Below are positions 9,188-18,100 of a stretch of 35,005 bases of DNA, piece after piece. Origin of the DNA: Polaribacter sp. GTDB lineage: Bacteria; Bacteroidota; Bacteroidia; Flavobacteriales; Flavobacteriaceae. Each line of letters starts with the position of its first letter. The first letter of the stretch is position 1. Position numbers and translations under genes: made by a program. The stretch covers positions 1-35,005 of the forward strand of contig JABAZI010000084.1 of the NCBI GenBank assembly GCA_018608545.1, in the 5' to 3' direction. Below the pieces are notes generated by a model. That model was not told the DNA's origin. It saw only the letters and a program-made list of their open reading frames with translations, and searched no databases.

Positions 9188-12100
9188 ATGTTTAAAAAAA
9201 CAGTCTTATTATTTTTAATAGTTCTCCTGGCACCTTTTATGCTATTTGCTCAAGCAAAAACAGGTGCAGAAAGAGTTCTTGAAATGGGAAGAGGGATCAA
9301 CCTTGGGAACGTTCTTAGTGCTCCCACGGAAGGAGATTGGGCGGTCCCAGTAACGGAACAATATTTTATTGACGTAGCTAAAGCTGGTTTTACCAATGTT
9401 AGAATACCAGTTGACTTTTTTGGCACCCGAACTACAGGTAATATTAATGGTACTAGTACTGCTAGTTATTCTGCTGATGCTGGTACGGCATCCGTTTATA
9501 CTGATAATCCAGAAACTTTTACAATAGATGCCACCTATTTAACTAGAGTAGAACAAGTAATTACTTGGTCGTTAACTCATGGGCTTGTAACGATTCTTGA
9601 TTTTCACGGATCAGATTTAAAATCTGATTTCATTAAAACATTTGACACTGATGAGAGTGCTTATACAGACCCAACTTCGGCAAGAAGAGCAGCGGATAAT
9701 GCAAAATTTAGAGCTATTTGGACCATATTGGCCGATACATTTAAAGATGAAGACCTAAAGTTAGTGTTTGAAATTATTAACGAGCCTTATTTTTATATGA
9801 GCAAGGCAGATATGGATACACTTAATGTCGATATCTTAGCGATTATAACACTAGGAGGAAATAACCCAGATAGAAATATTATTCTTACAGGAGGTGGTCA
9901 AACGTCTTATAATGCGATTACGCAAATTGAGCCTACCCTTTTTGATAGTGATCCTAATCGTTTAATAGGAACTTTTCATTATTACAACCCGTATAATTTT
10001 ACAAGTTCTAGTTTAGCAACTGGTAATGATTATGATTGGGGAGCAGTCGATGAATCAGATGTAGATGGACATTTTGCTACAGTTAAATCATGGACTGATA
10101 CTCACTCAGTACCTGTTTATTTAGGTGAATTTGGTGCAGATAATACTGGTGGATATAATTACAGTACAGGAGATTTAAACGCTGTTTCAGCGAATTCTAC
10201 TGGTTTTGCTGATGGAGGACCAGACAACACCTCAAAAGTAGCGTATTTTAGATATGTTTCAGAATTAGCCATCAGTAAAGGATTTTCTTTTGCAGCTTGG
10301 GATTCTGGACCAAAGTCTAATAAAACAATTCATAAGAGAACAGATAATCCTCTTACAGTGAATTTTAAGAGAAGTGAATTTTCAGTAACTAGTTATGATC
10401 CAAAAGTAACAACTGTAAGTACAGTTTTTGATACCTCTGTTTGGGTTGAAGATGTAAGGTATGCATTAGTAAACCCATTATCAAACTCAAAAAATCTGCT
10501 ATCAGGATTGGAGCCAACGTTTACTCCGACCATGACCACTTTTTGGAAACATTTAAACGTTGGTTCAGGTGAATACGATTCCTCAGAATCGAATACTGTC
10601 GATGGTAGTGGATCTTGGGAAATAACTAGTGGTGGAAATCAGAGTCGTTTGGAAATGATAACACCGATTCCGGTTACTACAGATAATTATACACTTACTT
10701 TTTATGTAAAAGGAACCGCGGGAGATGCTATTAGACCTGCTATATTGAATGGATCGAATAAACTAATGACTCCAAATAACTATACCATAACAACTACTGG
10801 GGTATGGGAAAAGGTTGTTGGAACATGGAATTTAGATGCAGGTAATACTGGAACTGTACGATTCTATAATAGGAACAATGGTTCAGTTGTTAATATTGAT
10901 GATATATCTTTAGTTCTAACTTCGGACGCTGAACTTATAAACTCGAGATCTGCAATTTCAGCTTCAATATCCTCGACCCAAAATGGAGATTGGGAAAGTG
11001 CCGCAACTTGGGCAGGTGGGGTTGTGCCATCATTTCAATCAGATAACGTTACTATTAATAATGAAGTAGTAATTAGATCTGCAGTTGCAGTAAATGATTT
11101 AACGTTAGGATCCGAAGGGAAATTAACAATAAACACAGGTAAGAGTATCAATATTGCTAATAATTTAGACATTGATAACTTTGATTTTAATAGTGTTGTT
11201 TTCAATGTTGGTGGTAATGGACCTGCATTATTAAAAATTGGCGGCACCTATAATCCCAGTGGGAATAGAATTTTGTACAATCATAAAATGAATTCAGATA
11301 GTTTTAATCAGAAGTGGTTATTAATAGCTTCGCCATTAGAAGATGCTACTATTTCTAATTTCATTACACATTCTACTACTTTAGTTACAAGAGCTAGTCC
11401 CGACTTAACGGCATTCGCTGATTATGACGATGGTCTCAGCGCAGATTCAAAATACATGTATGTTGCCAATCCATACACTGGCACAGCTCCTTTTGTTGAA
11501 GGTAAAGGGTATGCTACACAATTAGATGCAGGTTCGGGTAATCAACCAACGTTACAGTTTAGAGGCAAACTACAAGATACCTCTCCTATTGAAATTTTAA
11601 TTTCAGATGCAGGAAATGGATTTAACTTAGTGGGTAATCCTTATTCAACTTTTCTATTTGCAAATTCATCTGCAACTAGTGCCACTAATAATCTTTTAAC
11701 AGCAAACACTCTTGTTTTAGATGAAGAGACGATATGGATTTGGGACTCTTTAAATTCAACTTTTTTACCTAAGAATCAAGACTCCTCATTTAGAATTGCG
11801 CCAACCCAAGGCTTTTTTGTAAAAGCAGCTTCTGGTGGTGGCACTTTTTCTTTTGCCGAAAATATGCAAACTTTAACTACTGATACTTACTACAAAAACC
11901 CTAGTACCAGATTTGAAATAAATTTATTTATTACCACTAATGATATTAAAAGGAATACAACTGTAAGATATATTAATAACAGAACTACTTCTTTTGATAA
12001 TGGTTCAGACAGTTCTTTATTTGGTGGTGATGGTGATGTTTTATCACTATATACAGAATTAGTAGAAAATAATACGGGAAAAAAATTAGCAATTCAATCT

Positions 12101-12595
12101 TTACCAAATTCAAATTTTGAAAATATGGTAATTCCTGTTGGAGTGAATTCATCGGTAGGATCAGAGTTTACTTTTACGGCAGATGTTTTAAATGTTCCTA
12201 CAAATTACAAAGTGTATTTAGAAGACAGAACTACGAACATAATTACACGTTTAGATGAAGCGAACGCAGAATATAAAGTTTCTTTTAAAAATGGAAATAC
12301 AAGTGGTCGTTTTTATCTTCATGTTAAAACTTCTTCAGTTTTAAGTTCAGATACGAATAACTTAAGTGATGTTAGTATCTATACTACTAGTAATTCTAAT
12401 TTAAGAGTTCAAGGTCTTCAAGAAGGAAATGCTTCAATCTCAATATTTAATATTTTAGGAAAACAAGTTTTTCAGACTTCGTTAGAAGCTTCTAACTCTA
12501 TAAACATTGCGTTGCCAAACTTAGTGAAAGGATTTTACCTCCTACAACTACAAAATGCACATGGTAAATTGAATAAAAAAATAATATTAGAATAA
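9188..12595 (+). CDS. Multimodular GH5 endoglycanase with CBM and T9SS sorting domain
   Basis: A 1135-residue protein. I use the ATG at 9188 because the resulting signal peptide (MFKKTVLLFLIVLLAPFMLFAQ) matches that of the second GH5 gene; an upstream TTG at 9161 lies inside a terminator. A GH5 barrel (about 30-425) has acid/base Glu199 in IINEP and nucleophile Glu314 in LGEFG. A CBM4/9-like module follows (about 437-582), the same type as the free CBM protein upstream. Next is a beta-rich segment with DWESAATW and NVTI landmarks (about 588-675), common in Bacteroidota secreted proteins, then a long beta-rich linker domain and a T9SS type A sorting domain (about 1058-1135). It should be secreted through the outer membrane and act on the polymer outside. 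GH5 covers cellulases, mannanases and xylanases; the GRGINLGN start is cellulase-like, but the subfamily is not assigned. Confidence 0.92.
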   Translation: MFKKTVLLFLIVLLAPFMLFAQAKTGAERVLEMGRGINLGNVLSAPTEGDWAVPVTEQYFIDVAKAGFTNVRIPVDFFGTRTTGNINGTSTASYSADAGTASVYTDNPETFTIDATYLTRVEQVITWSLTHGLVTILDFHGSDLKSDFIKTFDTDESAYTDPTSARRAADNAKFRAIWTILADTFKDEDLKLVFEIINEPYFYMSKADMDTLNVDILAIITLGGNNPDRNIILTGGGQTSYNAITQIEPTLFDSDPNRLIGTFHYYNPYNFTSSSLATGNDYDWGAVDESDVDGHFATVKSWTDTHSVPVYLGEFGADNTGGYNYSTGDLNAVSANSTGFADGGPDNTSKVAYFRYVSELAISKGFSFAAWDSGPKSNKTIHKRTDNPLTVNFKRSEFSVTSYDPKVTTVSTVFDTSVWVEDVRYALVNPLSNSKNLLSGLEPTFTPTMTTFWKHLNVGSGEYDSSESNTVDGSGSWEITSGGNQSRLEMITPIPVTTDNYTLTFYVKGTAGDAIRPAILNGSNKLMTPNNYTITTTGVWEKVVGTWNLDAGNTGTVRFYNRNNGSVVNIDDISLVLTSDAELINSRSAISASISSTQNGDWESAATWAGGVVPSFQSDNVTINNEVVIRSAVAVNDLTLGSEGKLTINTGKSINIANNLDIDNFDFNSVVFNVGGNGPALLKIGGTYNPSGNRILYNHKMNSDSFNQKWLLIASPLEDATISNFITHSTTLVTRASPDLTAFADYDDGLSADSKYMYVANPYTGTAPFVEGKGYATQLDAGSGNQPTLQFRGKLQDTSPIEILISDAGNGFNLVGNPYSTFLFANSSATSATNNLLTANTLVLDEETIWIWDSLNSTFLPKNQDSSFRIAPTQGFFVKAASGGGTFSFAENMQTLTTDTYYKNPSTRFEINLFITTNDIKRNTTVRYINNRTTSFDNGSDSSLFGGDGDVLSLYTELVENNTGKKLAIQSLPNSNFENMVIPVGVNSSVGSEFTFTADVLNVPTNYKVYLEDRTTNIITRLDEANAEYKVSFKNGNTSGRFYLHVKTSSVLSSDTNNLSDVSIYTTSNSNLRVQGLQEGNASISIFNILGKQVFQTSLEASNSINIALPNLVKGFYLLQLQNAHGKLNKKIILE

Positions 12596-12621
12596 TTAAC
12601 GAGAACTAAAGACACTACATC

Positions 12622-12801
12622 GTGAGAAAAGATATAAAAAAAACAAAAGATACCGCTCAAGAAATTTCTCGTAAAGCCGCTTTAAAAAAAATAGGTAAGT
12701 ACGGTAAATATGCAGCATTAACTGCATTAGGAACCTATATGATATTGAATCCTCAAAAAGCACAGGCACAAAGCCCCGTAATTCCTGGGTCAGGGTTTTG
12801 A
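12622..12801 (+). CDS. 59-aa micro-protein with Tat-like export signal
   Basis: An open frame from GTG 12622 to TGA 12801 encodes 59 residues; an in-frame stop at 12607-12609 leaves GTG as the best start. The N-terminus is Lys/Arg-rich, then SRKAALKK resembles a relaxed Tat motif. A hydrophobic stretch (YAALTALGTYMIL) follows, then an AQAQ cleavage-like site, leaving a mature tail of about nine residues, SPVIPGSGF. The gene starts 26 bases after the GH5 stop and is followed by a terminator at 12928. From memory, similar short SRKxALKK...Gly-Phe-ending proteins occur next to other flavobacterial genes, but I cannot verify this. It may be an exported peptide or a signal-anchored small protein; function unknown. 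Confidence 0.6.
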   Translation: MRKDIKKTKDTAQEISRKAALKKIGKYGKYAALTALGTYMILNPQKAQAQSPVIPGSGF

Positions 12802-12927
12802 TTAGTTATAAAGCTTTGTTTGTTTAGATCAATACAAGCGGTCTTTTAATAAAAAGATATGCGTGAAAAAGTAACTGAGAAAAGTGGTTATGGTATAATA
12901 ATATTGAGAAAGTAAATTCAAGGATTT

Positions 12928-12953
12928 CCCACCCCAACTGGGGTGGGTTTCTT
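12928..12953 (+). terminator. Rho-independent terminator between the GH5 genes
   Basis: CCCACCCC (12928-12935), loop AACT, GGGGTGGG (12940-12947), then TTTCTT. The 8-bp GC-rich stem stands out in AT-rich surroundings. It separates the micro-protein gene from the second GH5 gene. The stretch 12802-12927 before it shows nothing else I can support. Confidence 0.75.
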
Positions 12954-12992
12954 ATAATTGGAGAACCTTTTTCATTGTATAAAAATAGGATT

Positions 12993-15047
12993 ATGTTTAA
13001 AAATAAAGTCTTATTGTATTTAGTAGTTAGTCTGATGCCTTTTGTGCTATTTGCTCAAACATCAGCTTCAGATATGGTTGCACAAATGGGAAGAGGGATC
13101 AACCTTGGGAACGTTTTTAGTGCTCCGACAGAGGGAAACTGGTCGCCTATCGTAAAGGAGCAATATTTCATTGATGTTGCCGCCGCTGGTTTTACCAATG
13201 TTAGAATTCCAATTGATTTTTTTGGGACTCGAACTACAGGTAATACTTCCGGTTATTCAAGTGCGGCAGGAACTGCAGGAAATTATACTGGAACATCGTA
13301 TGATTACCTAGTGTCCTCCGATTATTTAGATAGAATTCAGCAGGTCATTGAATGGTCTTTAAAAGAAGGACTTGTAACCGTCATTGATTTTCACGGTTCG
13401 AATTTAAAATCTGAGTTTATCTACACATTTGATACTGAAGAAACAGCATATACACACCCAACCTCTGAAAAAAGAGTCGCAGACAATCAAAAGTTTATAG
13501 CTATTTGGGCTCAGATAGCAGCTCGTTTTAAAAATCATTCTGAGAATTTATTGTTTGAAGTTATTAATGAACCCTATTTTCATATGAGTGCGGAAGAGAT
13601 GAATATTCTTAACACGGATGTCTTAGCAATGATAAGAGCTTCTGGAGGAAGCAATGCAACTAGAAATGTGATTATTACAGGAGGTGGAAAAACTTCACAC
13701 GAAGCTCCTACGGAAATTAATTCCTCAATTATTTCTGGCGATGCTTATTTAATAGCAACGTTTCATTATTACCAACCGTTTAATTTTACAAGTTCTAGTG
13801 CAGATTCTAGAGATGTGGAATCTTGGGGGTCAGATGCAGATAAAAATTTATTAACAACGAGATTTAATGAGGTTTCTACTTGGGCTACAGCGAACTCAAT
13901 ACCTGTTTTTTTAGGTGAATTTGGTGCTGATAATACGGGCGGATATAATTACAGTACAGGAGATTTAAATACTGTTTCAGCCAATGCTACTAATTTTGCT
14001 GATGGAGGGCCAGATAATGCCTCTAGAGTAGCGTATCATAGCTATGTTGCAGAGCAATCTATCAATAGAGGGTTTTCATTTGCAGCTTGGGATGCTGGAC
14101 CAAAGTCTAATAAAACAATTCATAAGAGAACAGATAATCCTTCTTCAGTGAATTATAATAGGAATAATTTTTCAGTGATAGGTTATAATCCAAAAAACAC
14201 AAATAGAAGTTCAGTTTTAGATACTTCAGTTTGGGTTGAAGATGTAAAGAATGCGTTATTAACTTCAGGAACATGGCCACTATGTTATGGACCTGGCCCT
14301 GATCCTATTATTCACAATCCTGATTTTGAGTGTGGATACAATTTTGGATGGAGTTTAAAATCACTTTCAAACTCAACGGCAAATATATCAGATTCAGGCG
14401 TTACGGATGCTTATAATGGGGACGCTGCAGCAAAAATAGTTGTTGAAACAAATTTTGGCTATAATAAAGTACTACTTGAAAATAGTGTATTTAATAATGA
14501 TTTAAATGGAAAAACAATTGCACTAAATTGTTTTGCGAAATCTGATGATGCGACTAGTTTTAGATTTCAAATTAAGGCGATATATACAAGTGGTACCGTC
14601 CGTTATTTAACATCACCAGTTTTAAGCCTTCAAACAGGATATAATGCTTATGAATATTCTTTTGATTTAACGGACCCAACAACTTCAATACAAGTTAAGG
14701 TTTTGTGTGGAAATCAAGCAGATACTTATTATTTTGATGATTTCGAAACCACTATTACTGACACAGAAAGTTTATCAACAGTCAAATATGAATTGGATAA
14801 TAGAGTGGTTTCGTACCCTAATCCAAGTATGAATTTTGTAAATGTTAAGCTACTTTCTTTAGAAAAAAAGATAAAAAACATAAAAATAATTGATTTAAAT
14901 GGACGCCTAGTAGCTGAGTATCATCCTAAATTAGCAAATGATTTAAAGATAAACACTAATAAATTAGAGAATGGAATGTATTTAATGCAAGTTACAACAA
15001 GTGATAATAAAGTTTTAAGGCCTAAAAGGATCGTTATAGCTAGATAA
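12993..15047 (+). CDS. GH5 endoglycanase with CBM-like module and T9SS sorting domain
   Basis: A 684-residue paralogue of the upstream GH5. ATG 12993 is chosen over a TTG at 12975 because it opens directly into a signal peptide (MFKNKVLLYLVVSLMPFVLFAQ). The GH5 barrel (about 30-425) has acid/base Glu193 in VINEP and nucleophile Glu309 in LGEFG. A different CBM4/9-like beta-sandwich follows (about 437-590, ending with a YYFDDFE strand), then a T9SS type A sorting domain (about 605-684, SYPNPS and MYLMQV). Within the catalytic domain some stretches are identical to the first GH5 at the DNA level (for example 14095-14141 versus 10305-10351), but the C-terminal modules differ. The two enzymes probably target the same backbone with different binding partners. 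The substrate is not settled by sequence. Confidence 0.92.
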   Translation: MFKNKVLLYLVVSLMPFVLFAQTSASDMVAQMGRGINLGNVFSAPTEGNWSPIVKEQYFIDVAAAGFTNVRIPIDFFGTRTTGNTSGYSSAAGTAGNYTGTSYDYLVSSDYLDRIQQVIEWSLKEGLVTVIDFHGSNLKSEFIYTFDTEETAYTHPTSEKRVADNQKFIAIWAQIAARFKNHSENLLFEVINEPYFHMSAEEMNILNTDVLAMIRASGGSNATRNVIITGGGKTSHEAPTEINSSIISGDAYLIATFHYYQPFNFTSSSADSRDVESWGSDADKNLLTTRFNEVSTWATANSIPVFLGEFGADNTGGYNYSTGDLNTVSANATNFADGGPDNASRVAYHSYVAEQSINRGFSFAAWDAGPKSNKTIHKRTDNPSSVNYNRNNFSVIGYNPKNTNRSSVLDTSVWVEDVKNALLTSGTWPLCYGPGPDPIIHNPDFECGYNFGWSLKSLSNSTANISDSGVTDAYNGDAAAKIVVETNFGYNKVLLENSVFNNDLNGKTIALNCFAKSDDATSFRFQIKAIYTSGTVRYLTSPVLSLQTGYNAYEYSFDLTDPTTSIQVKVLCGNQADTYYFDDFETTITDTESLSTVKYELDNRVVSYPNPSMNFVNVKLLSLEKKIKNIKIIDLNGRLVAEYHPKLANDLKINTNKLENGMYLMQVTTSDNKVLRPKRIVIAR

Positions 15048-15096
15048 TATTAAGTGGCGTTTTTGTAAATAAACAATAAAATCCTTGCTATTTACT

Positions 15097-15104
15097 TATC
15101 TTTG
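15097..15104 (+). promoter_or_regulatory. -7 promoter element of the HTCS gene
   Basis: TATCTTTG matches the Bacteroidota TAnnTTTG -7 consensus exactly and lies 36 bases before the HTCS start codon, within the only intergenic space of this gene. A -33 TTG at the usual distance is not clear, so this is a tentative basal promoter. Confidence 0.45.
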
Positions 15105-15140
15105 ATTAAGTTACAATCGTATATAAATTGAGAGCTCATC

Positions 15141-18100
15141 ATGTCAAATTTATTCAAACAAATTATTTTTATAGTTAGCTTATATAGTTGTATTTCTCTG
15201 CATGCTCAATTACAATTAAACAAAATATCTGGAACTGAGGGACTTTCACAAAATACTATAAAAAGTATTATTCAAGATCGTAATGGTTTTATTTGGGTAG
15301 GAACTTACAACGGCATTAATAAATACGATGGCTATTCTATGGTCCATTATAAATTTTTAAATGATGTTAATAGTCTTAGTAGTAATATTATTATCAGTCT
15401 TTTTGAGGATAAAGATGGGTATATATGGGCAGGGACTACAAATGCTGGATTAAATAGAATTGACCCAAGGACAGGTAAAATAGATGTGTATTTTGACAAC
15501 CCTAATACACCTGATTATGCAAGTGAAATAGACCATATTTATCAATCATCCTCTGGAGTTCTTTTTATTAAAACCTCTAATGGTATTAAATTTTTTAAGG
15601 TAGCTATTGATGGGAGTTTAGTCTTTGAAGAAGTAATGAATGCCGCAAATAACTTTAGTTTGCTTATTAAAAATATTATTCCTGCAATAAATGGTAAACA
15701 TTGGTTTTTTACGCCCAAAAATAAAATAAAACTGCATTTAGCAGAGATAAATGAAATCGCAAATGTACCAGAAGTTAAAATTCAAAGTACAGACATCGAG
15801 GCGTTTGAATTAGATTCGAGTTATCCTGTGAATTTTATTGAATACCCAGAGAACACAATTTGGGTGATAAGCAATAGACTCCAGCTCCTTAAAATTCAAT
15901 TAAACAATCAACTTCAAGTTATTGATCGTGAGTTAATAAGTCTTTCGGATAATAGTTTAGGGTTTTCAGAACAAAATTTCAAGAAATTAGCATTTGCTAT
16001 TGATAAAGATCAGCACATTTGGGTTGCCGGGAATGGGACATTATTAAGCTATAATACTCAGACAGGAGAAAAACTCAATTTAAATTCAAGAAATAGAAAA
16101 GAGATTGCGATTCAACAAGCGCAACAATTAATGATTGATAACACCAATATTCTGTGGTTAGGAACCTTAAACCACGGATTGTACAAAATGGATTTAGAAA
16201 ACAATTCATTTTTGAATTCTAACGAGTTTTTAAACACTTCTGAAAAGCAATTTTCCTTTTTTCATGAGTATCCCATCCTTACAATGTGCGAAAATTCTAA
16301 AGGAGATATTTGGCTAGGGACTCAAGGTAGAGGTGGTTTAGCAATACTAAAGGGTAAGGGAATCGAAAGGAAATTATTTAATAAGTCAAATATAGTTTTG
16401 GACTATAATTATCTTACAAAAACCAATAAACAATTTGACGCTGAAGATTTTTTTGAGATTAAAAGATTGATGACTGATCGTGAGGACAATATTTGGGTAG
16501 GCGCTAAAACAGGGTTAAGCAAAATAAGCTTTAAAAATAATTCCGAAACCTTTGATATTCAGAAATTCAACGATATAAAAGATAAACAGGGTAAACGTAT
16601 TAAAAATCCAGTCTTTGCTATTGAAGAAGATAGAAAGGGAAATATTTGGGTTGGATATTGGAAGAAAGGCATCGCTAAAATTACTTTTGATAAACAAAAC
16701 GAAACCTATACCTCTGTTAATTATCAAAATGAATTAAACGATACAAATAGCTTGTCAAACAATTTCGTTCGTGATATACTTGAAGATTCTAATGGGGGTA
16801 TTTGGGTAGGAACCATAAGAGGTTTAAATAAACTAAAACAAGATGAGACAGGTAATATTGCTTTTACGAGTTATCTAAATGAGCCTGAGAATAAAAATAG
16901 TTTAAGTAATAATTATGTTTTGGATATTTTTCAAGCAAGTGATGGTCATATATATGTTGGTACATTTGGTGGAGGATTGAATCAAATTGAAATTTTAAAT
17001 AATACTTTAAATTTTAAAAAGTATACCACAACAGAGGGACTTCCAAGTGATGTTGTTTATCAAATAAAGGAAGACAAACAAGGGAACATATGGATGTTGC
17101 ACGTTCGGGAGATTTCTAAATTGAACCCAAGAACTGGAGAAATCACCTATTTTGAAAATCAAGATGGAATTAATGTTAGTGAGTTTAAGGACAATGCCAT
17201 GTTATTTACCAATTCTGGGATGATGCTTTGTGGCGGCGTAAATGGGATTACATTTTTTCAACCTGATAAGCTTTCTGTAAATGAAATTAAACCACAACTA
17301 ATTATTTCGGATTTTAAACTTTTTAATGAAATTGTGCAACCCTTAGAGAAAAGAAATGGAAAGGTGATTTTAGAAAATAGTATTGATGAAACTAAAAAAA
17401 TAGTATTGCCTTATAATCTTAATTCTATGGAATTTGTTTTTTCAAGCTTGCATTTTTCCAATCCTGAAAAAAATCAATATAAGTATATATTAGAAGGATT
17501 TGATGAAAAATGGCAATACTCTAAAGGAAACGAACGACGGTTTGCATCTTATACGAATGTTCCGCCAGGAAATTACATATTTAAAGTTTATGGCTCTAAT
17601 AGTATTGGCCTATGGACAGATGAACCAAAAGAGATATCGGTTGTAATAAACGAACCTTGGTATTCAACAATTCTAGCTATTTTTCTCTTTTCGTTGTTAA
17701 TTTTTGCCATCATATATAGTTTTGTTAAAATTCGTTTGAATCAGATACGTTTAAAGAGTAAGCTGGATATAGAAAGTGCTGTCCATGAAAATTCTGAAGA
17801 AATGAATCAAATGAAGCTTCAATTTTTCACCAACATATCTCATGAATTAAGAACCCCTTTAACTTTAATTGTTGGTCCTTTGAGTCAAATTATGAATGGG
17901 CAGGTCAATACCAAAGATGTTCCGAAGCTGAACTCAATAATGTACAAAAATTCCAATAGACTTCTCAAATTAATTAATCAACTTTTAGATTTCAGAAAAG
18001 CAGAATCTGGAAATTTAAATTTAATAGTTCAAAATGATGAACTTGTAACCTTTGTAGGAGAGGTGTTTGCAGCATTTGAAGATGTTGCATTAGAAAAAGA

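Noticed and set aside
12859..12915. An 18-codon ORF after the micro-protein gene
   Set aside because: Too short, no signal or motif, and no sign of conservation that can be read from one sequence.
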